64,000 bases of DNA from Streptomyces omiyaensis. GTDB lineage: Bacteria; Actinomycetota; Actinomycetes; Streptomycetales; Streptomycetaceae. The notes under the pieces are model-generated. The model did not search any database. It was given only the letters and a program-made list of their open reading frames with translations, and was not told the origin of the DNA. Where the stretch lies: NCBI RefSeq assembly GCF_014650895.1, contig NZ_BMVV01000001.1, positions 124,001-188,000 of the forward strand, written 5' to 3'. Each line of letters starts with the position of its first letter. Within the stretch, counting starts at the first letter, position 1. Below are positions 56,983 through 64,000 of the stretch, in pieces. The position numbers and the translations under genes were made by a program.

Positions 56983-58248
56983 GTGACGGACAACGCGTAC
57001 AAGGAAACCAGGTACCGGTCCGGGGACGACACGGGGACGTCCCCGGTGCCCCCGCCCGCCCCTCTGTGGAACCGCAGCTTCCGGCTCTTCTTCACCGCCC
57101 GGGCCGCCGCCGTCCTCGGCGAGGGGATGGTGCCGGTGGCCTTCGCCGCCGGTCTCCTCGGCGCCGGCCGGCCCGGCTCCACCGTCGGCTACGCGCTCGG
57201 TCTGTGGACCGCCGCCTTCGCCGTCTTCGTCCTCTTCGGCGGCGTCCTCGCCGACCGCTTCACCGCCCGCCGGATGATGATCACCGCCGATCTGCTGCGG
57301 CTGCCCGGCGCCGCGCTCCTCGCCGTCGCCTTCGCGGTCGGCAGCCCGCCGCTGTGGGCGGTGTACGCGCTCTCGGTCGTCGCCGGCGTCGGAGCCGCGC
57401 TCTTCCAGCCGGGCGTCGCCTCGACCATCCCGCGCATCGCCCCCGACGTGCAGCGCGCCAACGCCGTCCTCAGGGTGGTGGAGGCGCTGATGACGATGGC
57501 GGGACCGGCGCTCGCGGGCCTCCTCGTCGCCCTGTGGAACGCGGGTGCCGCCTTCGCCGCCAACGCCGCCACCTTCGCCGTCAGCGCCGTCTGCTTCCTG
57601 CTGATGCGGATCCCGCCGATGCCCTCCGGCGGGCGCGCCCGCGGCTCCTTCGGCTCCGAACTCGCCCTCGGATGGCGAGAGTTCCGCTCCCGGAGCTGGC
57701 TGTGGGGAGTGATCTCCATCTGGACGGTGTACGGCCTGACGGTGGCCGGCCCGATGGTGCCGCTGACCGCGAGCCTGGTCACCGGCGGGCACGGCTCGGC
57801 CGCGTACGGCGTGCTGATGGCCGTCAACGGCGCCGGCAGCGCCCTCGGCGGCCTGCTCGCCCTGCGCATCCGCCCCCGCCGCCCCCTCGCCTCCGGCGCC
57901 GTCGCCCTCCTCGGCCTCCCGGTGAACCTGGCGCTCCTCGGGTCCGGCGCGCCGGTCGCCGCCCTGGGCGCCGGGCAGTTCGTGGCGGGCACGGCCTTCG
58001 CGTACTGGCTGGTCATGTGGTCGACGGCGGTCCAGACGCACGTGCCGCAGGAGGCGCTGAACCGGATGCACGCCTACGACGTGGCCGGATCCCTGCTGAT
58101 GATGGGCGTCGGACGCGCGCTGTCCGGGCCGGTCGCCGGCCTGGTCGGCGCGGAGGCGGTGCTGCTCGCGGGAGCGGGGATCGCGGTCCTGGTGGTGGCG
58201 GCGCTGCTGGCGGTCCGGCCGATCAGGGACCTGCCCAGGCTCGCGTAG
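56983..58248 (+). CDS. MFS transporter (drug-efflux type)
   Basis: Major facilitator of 421 residues (GYALGLWTAAFAVFVLFGGV, loop LADRFTARRMMITADLLRLP of the DHA3/efflux group). GTG 56983 begins TDNAYKETRY, with no strong ribosome site; the frame to 56710 is inside the divergent regulator. Likely exports a toxic small molecule and is regulated with the GlxA-type gene through the palindrome 22 bp upstream. Confidence 0.87.
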   Translation: MTDNAYKETRYRSGDDTGTSPVPPPAPLWNRSFRLFFTARAAAVLGEGMVPVAFAAGLLGAGRPGSTVGYALGLWTAAFAVFVLFGGVLADRFTARRMMITADLLRLPGAALLAVAFAVGSPPLWAVYALSVVAGVGAALFQPGVASTIPRIAPDVQRANAVLRVVEALMTMAGPALAGLLVALWNAGAAFAANAATFAVSAVCFLLMRIPPMPSGGRARGSFGSELALGWREFRSRSWLWGVISIWTVYGLTVAGPMVPLTASLVTGGHGSAAYGVLMAVNGAGSALGGLLALRIRPRRPLASGAVALLGLPVNLALLGSGAPVAALGAGQFVAGTAFAYWLVMWSTAVQTHVPQEALNRMHAYDVAGSLLMMGVGRALSGPVAGLVGAEAVLLAGAGIAVLVVAALLAVRPIRDLPRLA

Positions 58249-58345
58249 CCGCCGTCCTCCGGATCCACCCGCGTGGCCCGATCCGTTGGAAAGCTGGCAC
58301 TCGGGCCAATGGTGGAGGCGGGATCCGGCCAGCATGCTCGGTGGC

Positions 58346-59647
58346 ATGGCCCAGACAACGGAGCAGCACCGACCCCCCGCCTCCTCCCGCGGTCCCCGGA
58401 CCCCGCGCCTCCACCGCGCCTGGTCCGTCGCCGCGGTCACCTTCGTCACGATCATCGGCGCCGCCGCCTTCGCCTCCCTGCCGGGCCTGCTCATCGAGCC
58501 GCTCCACACGGAGTTCGACTGGTCGCGCGGCACCATCGGCTTCGCCGTCTCCGTCAACCTCGCGCTCTACGGCCTCACCGCGCCCTTCGCCGCCGCCCTC
58601 ATGGACCGCTTCGGCATCCGCAGGGTCGTCGCCGTCGCGCTCTCGGTCATCGCGGCCGGCTCGCTGCTCACCGTCTGGATGACGGCCGCCTGGCAGCTCG
58701 TCCTCTTCTGGGGCGTCCTCGTCGGCCTCGGCAGCGGCTCCATGGCGCTCGCCTTCGCCGCGACCGTCACCCACCGCTGGTTCACCGCCCGCCGCGGCCT
58801 GGTCACCGGCGTCCTCACCGCGGCCGGCGCCTCCGGACAGCTCGTCTTCCTGCCGCTGCTCTCCTGGCTGGTCGAGCACCACGGCTGGCGCCCGGCCTCC
58901 GTCACCGTCGCCCTCTCCGCGCTCGCCGTCGTCCCCTTCGTGTGGCTGCTGCTGCGCGACCACCCGGCGGACGTCGGACTCGCCCCGTACGGCGGCGAGT
59001 ACGCCGAGAAGCCCGCGCCCGTCACCGGCGCGGCCCGCCGCGCGCTCACCGTCCTGCGCAGGGCCGCCGGCACCGGCCCCTTCTGGCTCCTCGCCGGCAC
59101 CTTCGCGATCTGCGGCGCCTCCACCAACGGCCTGGTGAAGACCCACTTCGTGCCCGCCGCGCACGACCACGGCATGCCGGTCACGGCCGCCGCCGGACTC
59201 CTCGCCGTCATCGGCGTCTTCGACGTCGTCGGCACGATCGCCTCCGGCTGGTTCACCGACCGCTTCGAGGCCCGCCGGCTCCTCGCCGTCTACTACGCCC
59301 TGCGGGGCGTCTCGCTCCTCTTCCTGCCGCTGCTGCTCGCCCCGTCCGTCCACCCGCCGATGGTGTTCTTCATCGTCTTCTACGGCCTCGACTGGGTGGC
59401 GACCGTGCCGCCCACCCTCGCCCTCTGCCGCGAGCACTACGGCGAGGACTCCGCGATCGTCTTCGGCTGGGTCCTCGCCTCCCACCAGGTCGGCGCCGCC
59501 GTCGTCGCCTTCGCGGGCGGCGTCGCCCGGGACGTCTTCGGCTCCTACGACGTCGTCTGGTACGCCTCGGGCGCCCTCTGCGCGGCGGCGGCCCTCATGT
59601 CCCTGGTCATCCGCCGCCCCGCCGCCCCCGCGCTCACGCTCCGCTGA
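58346..59647 (+). CDS. MFS transporter (oxalate/formate- or monocarboxylate-like)
   Basis: Major facilitator of 433 residues. The motif FDWSRGTIGFAVSVNLALYG with RHITE-like GWFTDRFEARRLLA resembles the monocarboxylate and oxalate/formate antiporter class that imports organic acids. ATG 58346; a second ATG at 58334 is possible, ribosome site weak. Its last 14 nt overlap the convergent flavin reductase. Position beside the catabolic set suggests substrate uptake, but there is no CTGACG operator in front. Confidence 0.85.
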   Translation: MAQTTEQHRPPASSRGPRTPRLHRAWSVAAVTFVTIIGAAAFASLPGLLIEPLHTEFDWSRGTIGFAVSVNLALYGLTAPFAAALMDRFGIRRVVAVALSVIAAGSLLTVWMTAAWQLVLFWGVLVGLGSGSMALAFAATVTHRWFTARRGLVTGVLTAAGASGQLVFLPLLSWLVEHHGWRPASVTVALSALAVVPFVWLLLRDHPADVGLAPYGGEYAEKPAPVTGAARRALTVLRRAAGTGPFWLLAGTFAICGASTNGLVKTHFVPAAHDHGMPVTAAAGLLAVIGVFDVVGTIASGWFTDRFEARRLLAVYYALRGVSLLFLPLLLAPSVHPPMVFFIVFYGLDWVATVPPTLALCREHYGEDSAIVFGWVLASHQVGAAVVAFAGGVARDVFGSYDVVWYASGALCAAAALMSLVIRRPAAPALTLR

Positions 59648-60245
59648 ACCGCCCGAACCGCCCCCGGTGGAAGAGCAGCGGCTCCCCCTCCTCCGCCGCC
59701 CCCAGCGCCTCCACCCGCCCGACCACGATCAGGTGGTCGCCACCGGTGTGGACGGCGGTGATCGCGCAGTCGATCCAGGCGGGCGCCCCGGCGAGCCGGG
59801 GCGCGCCGGTGACGGGTGCGGGCGACCACTCCACGCCCGCGAACTTGTCGGCGCCGCTCACCGCGAAGCCCCGGCACAGCTCCCCCTGCGCGGCGCCGAG
59901 GACGTTGACGCAGAAGGTCCCGGCGGCGGCGATGCGCGGCCAGGTGGTCGAGGTGCGGGCGACCATGAAGGCGACCAGCGGCGGGTCGAGCGAGAGCGAG
60001 GCGAAGGACTGGCAGGCGAAGCCGGCCGGCCCCTCCGCCCCGGCCGCGGTGACGATCGTGACCCCGCTCGCGAAGTGCCCCAGCACCCGCCGGAACTCCG
60101 CCGGATCGACGGGCGCCCGCTCGTCCTCCCGCACGGCCCGCAGCGGGGGCCGGGGCAGGGGGTCGGCGGCCGTGGGCGCCCCGGCCGCTCTCAGGTGTCG
60201 GACGACGGTGGCCGCCATCCCCGCGTGTCCCATCATGTCCAGCAT
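59634..60245 (-). CDS. Flavin reductase (two-component monooxygenase small subunit)
   Basis: FMN-binding split-barrel reductase of 203 residues: RRVLGHFASGVTIVTAAG, FACQSFASLSLDPPLVAFMV, FCVNVLGAAQGELCRGFA and a C-terminal DHLIVVGRVEAL. Such HpaC/HsaB-type reductases supply reduced flavin to an oxygenase partner. The ATG at 60245 is 5 nt from the perfect operator C (60251-60265), with no separate ribosome site, so it is probably leaderless or very short-leadered. The matching oxygenase is not in the window, although the FAD monooxygenase at the right edge is nearby. Confidence 0.9.
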   Translation of the reverse strand: MLDMMGHAGMAATVVRHLRAAGAPTAADPLPRPPLRAVREDERAPVDPAEFRRVLGHFASGVTIVTAAGAEGPAGFACQSFASLSLDPPLVAFMVARTSTTWPRIAAAGTFCVNVLGAAQGELCRGFAVSGADKFAGVEWSPAPVTGAPRLAGAPAWIDCAITAVHTGGDHLIVVGRVEALGAAEEGEPLLFHRGRFGRFSGA

Positions 60246-60250
60246 TGAAA

Positions 60251-60265
60251 CTGACGGAGCGTCAG
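60251..60265. promoter_or_regulatory. Operator C: CTGACG-GAG-CGTCAG (perfect palindrome)
   Basis: Second perfect copy of the shared palindrome, directly upstream of the flavin reductase start (minus strand) and with TATCTG (60269-60264) as a possible -10 overlapping it. Confidence 0.75.
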
Positions 60266-60299
60266 ATAGGAAGGCCCGTGACGCCGCCGGCCGCTCCGG

Positions 60300-61088
60300 T
60301 CACCGCCCCTCGTACCGGGCCTCCCTCCGCTCCACGAAGGCCGCGACGCCCTCCTGGGCGTCGCGGGTCGTCATGTTGAGCTCCTGGGCGAGCGCCTCGG
60401 CCGCGAAGGCGGTGGCGCGATCGCCGTCGAGGGACGCGTTGACCAGGTGCTTCGTGAGCGCGAGGGCCCGGGTGGGGCCCTGGGCGAGGCGCTCGGCCCA
60501 CGCCCGGGCCGTCTTGTCCAGGTCCTCCGCCGGGACCACCCGGTTGACCAGGCCCATCGCGCACGCCTCCGCCGCCGGCACCGCGTCGCCGAAGAACAAC
60601 AGCTCCTTCGCGCGCTGGAGGCCGACCAGCCGCGGCAGCAGGTAGGCGCCGCCGCCGTCGGGGACGAGCCCGCGACGGGCGAAGACCTCGACGAAGCGGG
60701 CGGACTCGGCGGCGAGCACCAGGTCGCAGGCGAAGGCGAGGTGCGCGCCGATCCCCGCCGCCGTCCCGTTCACCGCCGCGATCACCGGCTTCTCGCAGTC
60801 CAGCACGGCGGCGACGAAGCGCTGGGCGCCCTGCCGGATCATGCGGGAGACGTCCCCGGCCACCCGCTCCCCGGAGACCTGCGGGGAGCCGCGCAGGTCC
60901 GCGCCCGCGCAGAAGCCGCGCCCGGTGGCGGTGACGACCACGCAGCGGACGGCCGGGTCGGCGGAGGCGTCGGCGAGCAGCGCGACGATCCGTTCCCGCT
61001 GGTCCCAGGTGACCGCGTTCATCGCCTCGGGGCGGTTGAGGGTGATCCACGAGACGCCGTTCTCGACCGTGTGCAGCACGTCGGGCAT
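60300..61088 (-). CDS. Enoyl-CoA hydratase
   Basis: Crotonase of 262 residues with oxyanion loop GRGFCAGADLRGS, NGTAAGIGAHLAFACDLVLA and catalytic Glu region FVEVFARRGLVPDGGGAYLL, the complete hydratase set. ATG 61088 with AGGAG upstream. Follows the ADP-forming acyl-CoA synthetase by 11 bp, so both are in one operon controlled by the D promoter; converts the enoyl-CoA from the dehydrogenase pair to a 3-hydroxyacyl-CoA. Confidence 0.92.
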   Translation of the reverse strand: MPDVLHTVENGVSWITLNRPEAMNAVTWDQRERIVALLADASADPAVRCVVVTATGRGFCAGADLRGSPQVSGERVAGDVSRMIRQGAQRFVAAVLDCEKPVIAAVNGTAAGIGAHLAFACDLVLAAESARFVEVFARRGLVPDGGGAYLLPRLVGLQRAKELLFFGDAVPAAEACAMGLVNRVVPAEDLDKTARAWAERLAQGPTRALALTKHLVNASLDGDRATAFAAEALAQELNMTTRDAQEGVAAFVERREARYEGR

Positions 61089-61099
61089 CGGGCGGGCTC

Positions 61100-63322
61100 C
61101 TATCGGCAGACGGCCAGCGCGTCCAGGGCCACCGCGCCCTGTCCGCGCGGCAGCACCATCAGCGGGTTGATGTCGAGTTCGGCGAGGTCGCCGTCGAGTT
61201 CGAGGGCCATCCGCTGGACCCGCAGCACGACCTCGACGAGCGCGTCGACGTCGGCGGGCGGCGCGCCGCGCACCCCGTCGAGCAGGGCCCGGCCGCGCAG
61301 CTCGTCCAGCATCGAGCGGGCCTCGCGCTCGCCGAAGGGCGGGACCCGCACGGCGGTGTCGTTCAGGACCTCCACCAGGACGCCGCCGAGACCGACGGTG
61401 ACGGTGGGGCCGAAGAGCTCGTCCCGGGTCACCCCGACGACCATCTCGACGCCCCTGCCGACCATCTGGCAGACGAGGACGCCGTCGAGGTCGATCCCTT
61501 CGTGGCGGGCGATGTCGGTGAGGTCCCGGTACGCGTCCCTGACCTGGCTCGCCGAGGTCAGCCCGACCTTCACGAGCCCGAGCTCCGTCTTGTGGGCGAG
61601 CTGCGCGCCGGACGCCTTCATGACCACCGGGTAGCCGACGAGCCCCGCGGCCCGGACGGCCGCGGCCGCGCTCGTCACCAGCTGCTCGCGCGGCACCCGT
61701 ATCCCGTACGCGCGCAGCAGCTGCTTGGCCGCGTGCTCGCTGAGCCGCCGTCCGGGCCGCATCAGCGCCTGGGCCTTGCGGAAGGACGGGGAGGGGGTGC
61801 GGGGGGCCTCGTCGAAGGGGGAGCGGTAGCCGGCGGTGAAGCGGTGGTGGTCGAGGTAGGCCTTCACGGCGCCGATGCAGTTGGCGAAGGTGCGGAAGGT
61901 GGCGACCCGGGAGGAGCCGAGGAGGGTGGTCCGGTAGGCGTCCTCGGTGCCGACGGGGGAGCCCCACACGACGCACACCAGCTTGTCGCTGGCCTCCGCC
62001 GCGTCCACCAGGTCCTGGGCGAGCTTGTCGCTCATGGGCGGGAAGGGGCCGGTGATGGGGCAGATGAGGACCCCGACCGACGGGTCGGCGAGGATCGAGT
62101 CGATGATCTTCCGGCCGCGCCAGTCGCCGACCGGGTGGCCGCCGTTGTCGACCGGGTTGGCGACGTTCAGGTACGGGGGGATCCACTGGTGCAGCTCGTC
62201 CTGCCTGGCCTGGGGGAGGGCGGGCAGGCGGAGCCCGGCGGCGGTGGCGAGGTCGGCGAAGTGGGCGCCGGTGCCGCCGGAGATCGAGTAGACGACGACG
62301 CCGTCGGCGAGCGGCCTGCGGGCCCGGGCGAGCAGGGCGGCGGTGTCCTGGAGCTGGTCGAGCCCGTCGACCCGGATCACCCCGAACTGCCGCATCGCCG
62401 CGTCCACCACCCGGTCCGCGCCGGTCAGCTTCCCGGTGTGGGAGGCGGCGGTCCTGGCCCCGGTCTCGGTCCTGCCGACCTTCACGGCCACCACCGGCAC
62501 GCCCTCGCGGGCCGCGCGGTCGGCGGCGAGCAGGAAGGACCGCCCGTCCTTGAGCCCCTCGACGTAGGCGGCGATGGCGCCGACCTCGGGGAGCGAGGCG
62601 AAGTACGAGAGGAAGTCGGAGGTCTCCAGGTCGGCCTCGTTGCCGGTGGGCGCCCAGTGGGAGAGCCGGATGCCGAGCTCCTGGAGGCTGAAGACGGGCC
62701 GGCCCTGGTGTCCGGACTGGGTGATGAGGGCGACGGCCGGCCCGTCGAGGTCGTCGCGGAAGTGCTCGAAGGCGTTGAGGTTGGTGTTGGGTCCGAGCAG
62801 GCGGATCCCGGTGCGCCGCACGGCCTCGGCCAGCCGCTCCTGGGCGGCGGCCCCGCCGGCGCCGGTCTCGGCGAAGCCGGAGGCGAAGGCGACCGCGAAG
62901 CGGACCCGTGCCTCGCCCAGCTCCTCGACGACCGGCAGCGGGTCGGCGACCAGCAGCACGGCGAGGTCCACCGGCTCCGCGAGGTCCTTGACGGAGCGCA
63001 CGCAGTCGAGGCCGAAGACGGTGGTGCGGGTGGGGTGCACGGGCACGAGCGTGGCGCCGACCCGCTCGGCCCAGGCGAGCAGTTGCCGGGTGATGCCGGT
63101 GTTGGGCCGCCCCTCGGCGTCCGAGGCGCCGACGACGGCGACGGACCGGGGCCGGAAGAAGCGGCCGAGGTCGGGGACCTCGGCGTACAGCGCCCGTCCG
63201 CTGACGTCCCGGTCGCCGGGCGCGGCGGCGTGCCCGTGGACGGCGGTGCGGGGGGACTCCCCGCAGGCGTCCACGCGGGCGCGCAGACCGGTGGTGAAGG
63301 TGCCGTGGGTCGATCCAAGCAT
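61100..63322 (-). CDS. ADP-forming acetate/acyl-CoA synthetase (fused alpha-beta)
   Basis: Protein of 740 residues: N-terminal CoA-binding Rossmann domain (RSVAVVGASDAEGRPNTG), succinyl-CoA-ligase-like domain with SHTGKLTGADRVVDAA (His that is phosphorylated in the family), and C-terminal ATP-grasp domain (VMKASGAQLAHKTELGLVKV, LDINPLMVLPRG). The alpha-region ITQSGHQGRPVF deviates from the usual SQSGA/G form. It joins CoA to an acid or releases ATP from acyl-CoA. ATG 63322; preceded by a strong promoter and two operators (63369-63407). Confidence 0.88.
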   Translation of the reverse strand: MLGSTHGTFTTGLRARVDACGESPRTAVHGHAAAPGDRDVSGRALYAEVPDLGRFFRPRSVAVVGASDAEGRPNTGITRQLLAWAERVGATLVPVHPTRTTVFGLDCVRSVKDLAEPVDLAVLLVADPLPVVEELGEARVRFAVAFASGFAETGAGGAAAQERLAEAVRRTGIRLLGPNTNLNAFEHFRDDLDGPAVALITQSGHQGRPVFSLQELGIRLSHWAPTGNEADLETSDFLSYFASLPEVGAIAAYVEGLKDGRSFLLAADRAAREGVPVVAVKVGRTETGARTAASHTGKLTGADRVVDAAMRQFGVIRVDGLDQLQDTAALLARARRPLADGVVVYSISGGTGAHFADLATAAGLRLPALPQARQDELHQWIPPYLNVANPVDNGGHPVGDWRGRKIIDSILADPSVGVLICPITGPFPPMSDKLAQDLVDAAEASDKLVCVVWGSPVGTEDAYRTTLLGSSRVATFRTFANCIGAVKAYLDHHRFTAGYRSPFDEAPRTPSPSFRKAQALMRPGRRLSEHAAKQLLRAYGIRVPREQLVTSAAAAVRAAGLVGYPVVMKASGAQLAHKTELGLVKVGLTSASQVRDAYRDLTDIARHEGIDLDGVLVCQMVGRGVEMVVGVTRDELFGPTVTVGLGGVLVEVLNDTAVRVPPFGEREARSMLDELRGRALLDGVRGAPPADVDALVEVVLRVQRMALELDGDLAELDINPLMVLPRGQGAVALDALAVCR

Positions 63323-63368
63323 CGTTCCGCTCCGCCCTTCCGTTCAGGACGCGTCCCGGACAAGTGAC

Positions 63369-63410
63369 CTGACGCCTAGTCAGATTACAGAACTGACGCC
63401 CAGTCAGGAA
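63369..63410 (-). promoter_or_regulatory. Promoter D with two operators (D1, D2) before acyl-CoA synthetase operon
   Basis: On the minus strand TTCCTG (63410-63405) and TAATCT (63389-63384, inside CTGTAATCTGAC) are spaced by 17 nt. Operator D2, CTGACG-CCC-AGTCAG (63393-63407), covers the -35/spacer; D1, CTGACG-CCT-AGTCAG (63369-63383), covers the start-site region. Centres are 24 bp apart. Confidence 0.75.
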
Positions 63411-63434
63411 TGGGGCGGTGCGGAGGAAGCGCGA

Positions 63435-63459
63435 AGACCCCGCCGGGGGGGCGGGGTCT
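63435..63459. terminator. Terminator after FAD monooxygenase
   Basis: AGACCCCGCC (63435-63444) pairs with GGCGGGGTCT (63450-63459), 10 bp with a 5-nt loop, 16 nt past the stop of the minus-strand gene at 63476. Confidence 0.75.
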
Positions 63460-63475
63460 CGGGTCGTCCGGGGCG

Positions 63476-64000
63476 CTACTTCCGCTTCGGCGCGGTGCGG
63501 GCGATCCGCCGCGCGATCCGCTCCGCCTCCAGGGATATTTCCCTCAGCATTCCGCTGATGGGGTTGGCGAATCCGACGAAATAGAGGCCGGGGGCGCTGC
63601 GGGGGCCGCGGGCCAGGGGGCGGCCGCGGGGGTCGAGGACGTCGAGGTGGCCGACGAGCGGTTCGAGGGCCCGGCGGTAGCCGGTCGCGGCGATCACCGC
63701 GTCGGGGGTGATCCGGCTGCCGTCGGCGAGCACCACCTCGCGCCCCTCCAGGGCCTCGACGGCCGCGACGACCTCGACCTTCCCGGCCCGGACGGCGGCG
63801 ACCAGGCCCACGTCCTGGACGGCGATGGCGCCCTCGCGGACGCGGCTGGCGAGACCGGCGGTCGGCCGGGGCAGCCCGTGCGCGGAGAGGTCCGGCGCGG
63901 CGAAGCGGGCGAGGCCCCGCCCCATGAGGTCCACGAGGGGGACCGGCAGCCGCCGGACGAGGATGCCGCTGCGCTGCGCGGGCCAGCCGGCGGTGGTGCG
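63476..64000 (-). CDS. FAD-dependent monooxygenase/oxidoreductase, 5' end outside window
   Basis: C-terminal ~174 residues of a flavoprotein monooxygenase (FMO/BVMO-like or NAD(P)-binding flavin oxidoreductase): VDLMGRGLARFA, DGSRITPDAVIAATGYR (ATG region of FMO/BVMO family), and C-terminal PGLYFVGFANPISGMLREI. The frame is open to base 64000, so start and FAD-binding GxGxxG lie outside. Such enzymes hydroxylate or Baeyer-Villiger oxidise substrates, which would fit ring cleavage in the neighbouring pathway. A terminator follows. Confidence 0.82.
   Translation of the reverse strand, partial: RTTAGWPAQRSGILVRRLPVPLVDLMGRGLARFAAPDLSAHGLPRPTAGLASRVREGAIAVQDVGLVAAVRAGKVEVVAAVEALEGREVVLADGSRITPDAVIAATGYRRALEPLVGHLDVLDPRGRPLARGPRSAPGLYFVGFANPISGMLREISLEAERIARRIARTAPKRK

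Noticed and set aside
1..64000. tRNA or rRNA genes, intact insertion sequences, attachment sites
   Set aside because: No cloverleaf with CCA-adjacent T-loop, rRNA core or transposase motifs was found by reading; the 16S-like 15-mer at 13619-13633 is isolated.

Overview
The window is very GC-rich chromosomal DNA with strong third-position G/C bias, frequent GTG starts, GTGA/ATGA start-stop overlaps and families typical of Streptomyces (excalibur protein, XRE-DUF5753 plus DUF397, HisKA_3 two-component systems, DtxR regulator, UPF0309-type SIS protein, sigma/anti-sigma/STAS set). It is almost certainly a Streptomyces or very close relative. The order around the DtxR regulator, purU and the sigma-factor set resembles, from memory, a core region of the S. 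coelicolor chromosome. I see no rRNA, tRNA, intact insertion sequence or CRISPR array.

Layout. 0-9.8 kb: tail of an acyl-CoA carboxylase/acyl-CoA dehydrogenase operon, an excalibur membrane protein, a divergent NmrA/AraC pair, a 4-coumarate-CoA-ligase-like ligase/enoyl-CoA hydratase/TetR operon, and a PLP dehydratase. 10-13.7 kb: a cysteine-containing leader peptide before an Fe(II)/2-oxoglutarate oxygenase, citrate synthase, pdxH, then a highly structured RNA-like element whose + strand carries the 16S anti-Shine-Dalgarno sequence. 13.7-19 kb: ABC exporter divergent from a sensor kinase/response regulator, then a PAS protein. 19-22.6 kb: SIS protein with a DasR-like operator, iron-type DtxR regulator, an 18-bp minisatellite and an alpha/beta hydrolase.

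22.8-33.9 kb looks accessory: tandem secreted FG-GAP/I36-like proteins sharing an identical 162-nt block, an XRE/DUF397 pair, several lineage-specific proteins, and a decayed third I36-like gene at 33.8 kb. 33.9-45.8 kb: a second ABC exporter, a primase-polymerase-like protein, an XRE/TPR regulator, a repeat-rich membrane protein, a branched-chain-amino-acid-type binding lipoprotein, purU, and an ECF sigma factor with its zinc-type anti-sigma gene (frameshifted here) beside a divergent STAS antagonist.

45.8-64 kb is dominated by a catabolic gene set: acyl-CoA ligase, metal-dependent amidohydrolase, a paired (probably heteromeric) acyl-CoA dehydrogenase, cyclase-family hydrolase, SDR, zinc alcohol dehydrogenase, flavin reductase, enoyl-CoA hydratase, ADP-forming acyl-CoA synthetase and an FAD monooxygenase, interspersed with three MFS transporters and a GlxA-type regulator. 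The most striking signal of the window is a palindrome CTGACG-N3-CGTCAG (or close variant) at four promoter regions here, covering six divergent or single transcription starts. This implies one unlinked repressor controlling a dispersed pathway, probably for a bulky or cyclic carboxylic substrate; neither regulator nor substrate can be named from the sequence.
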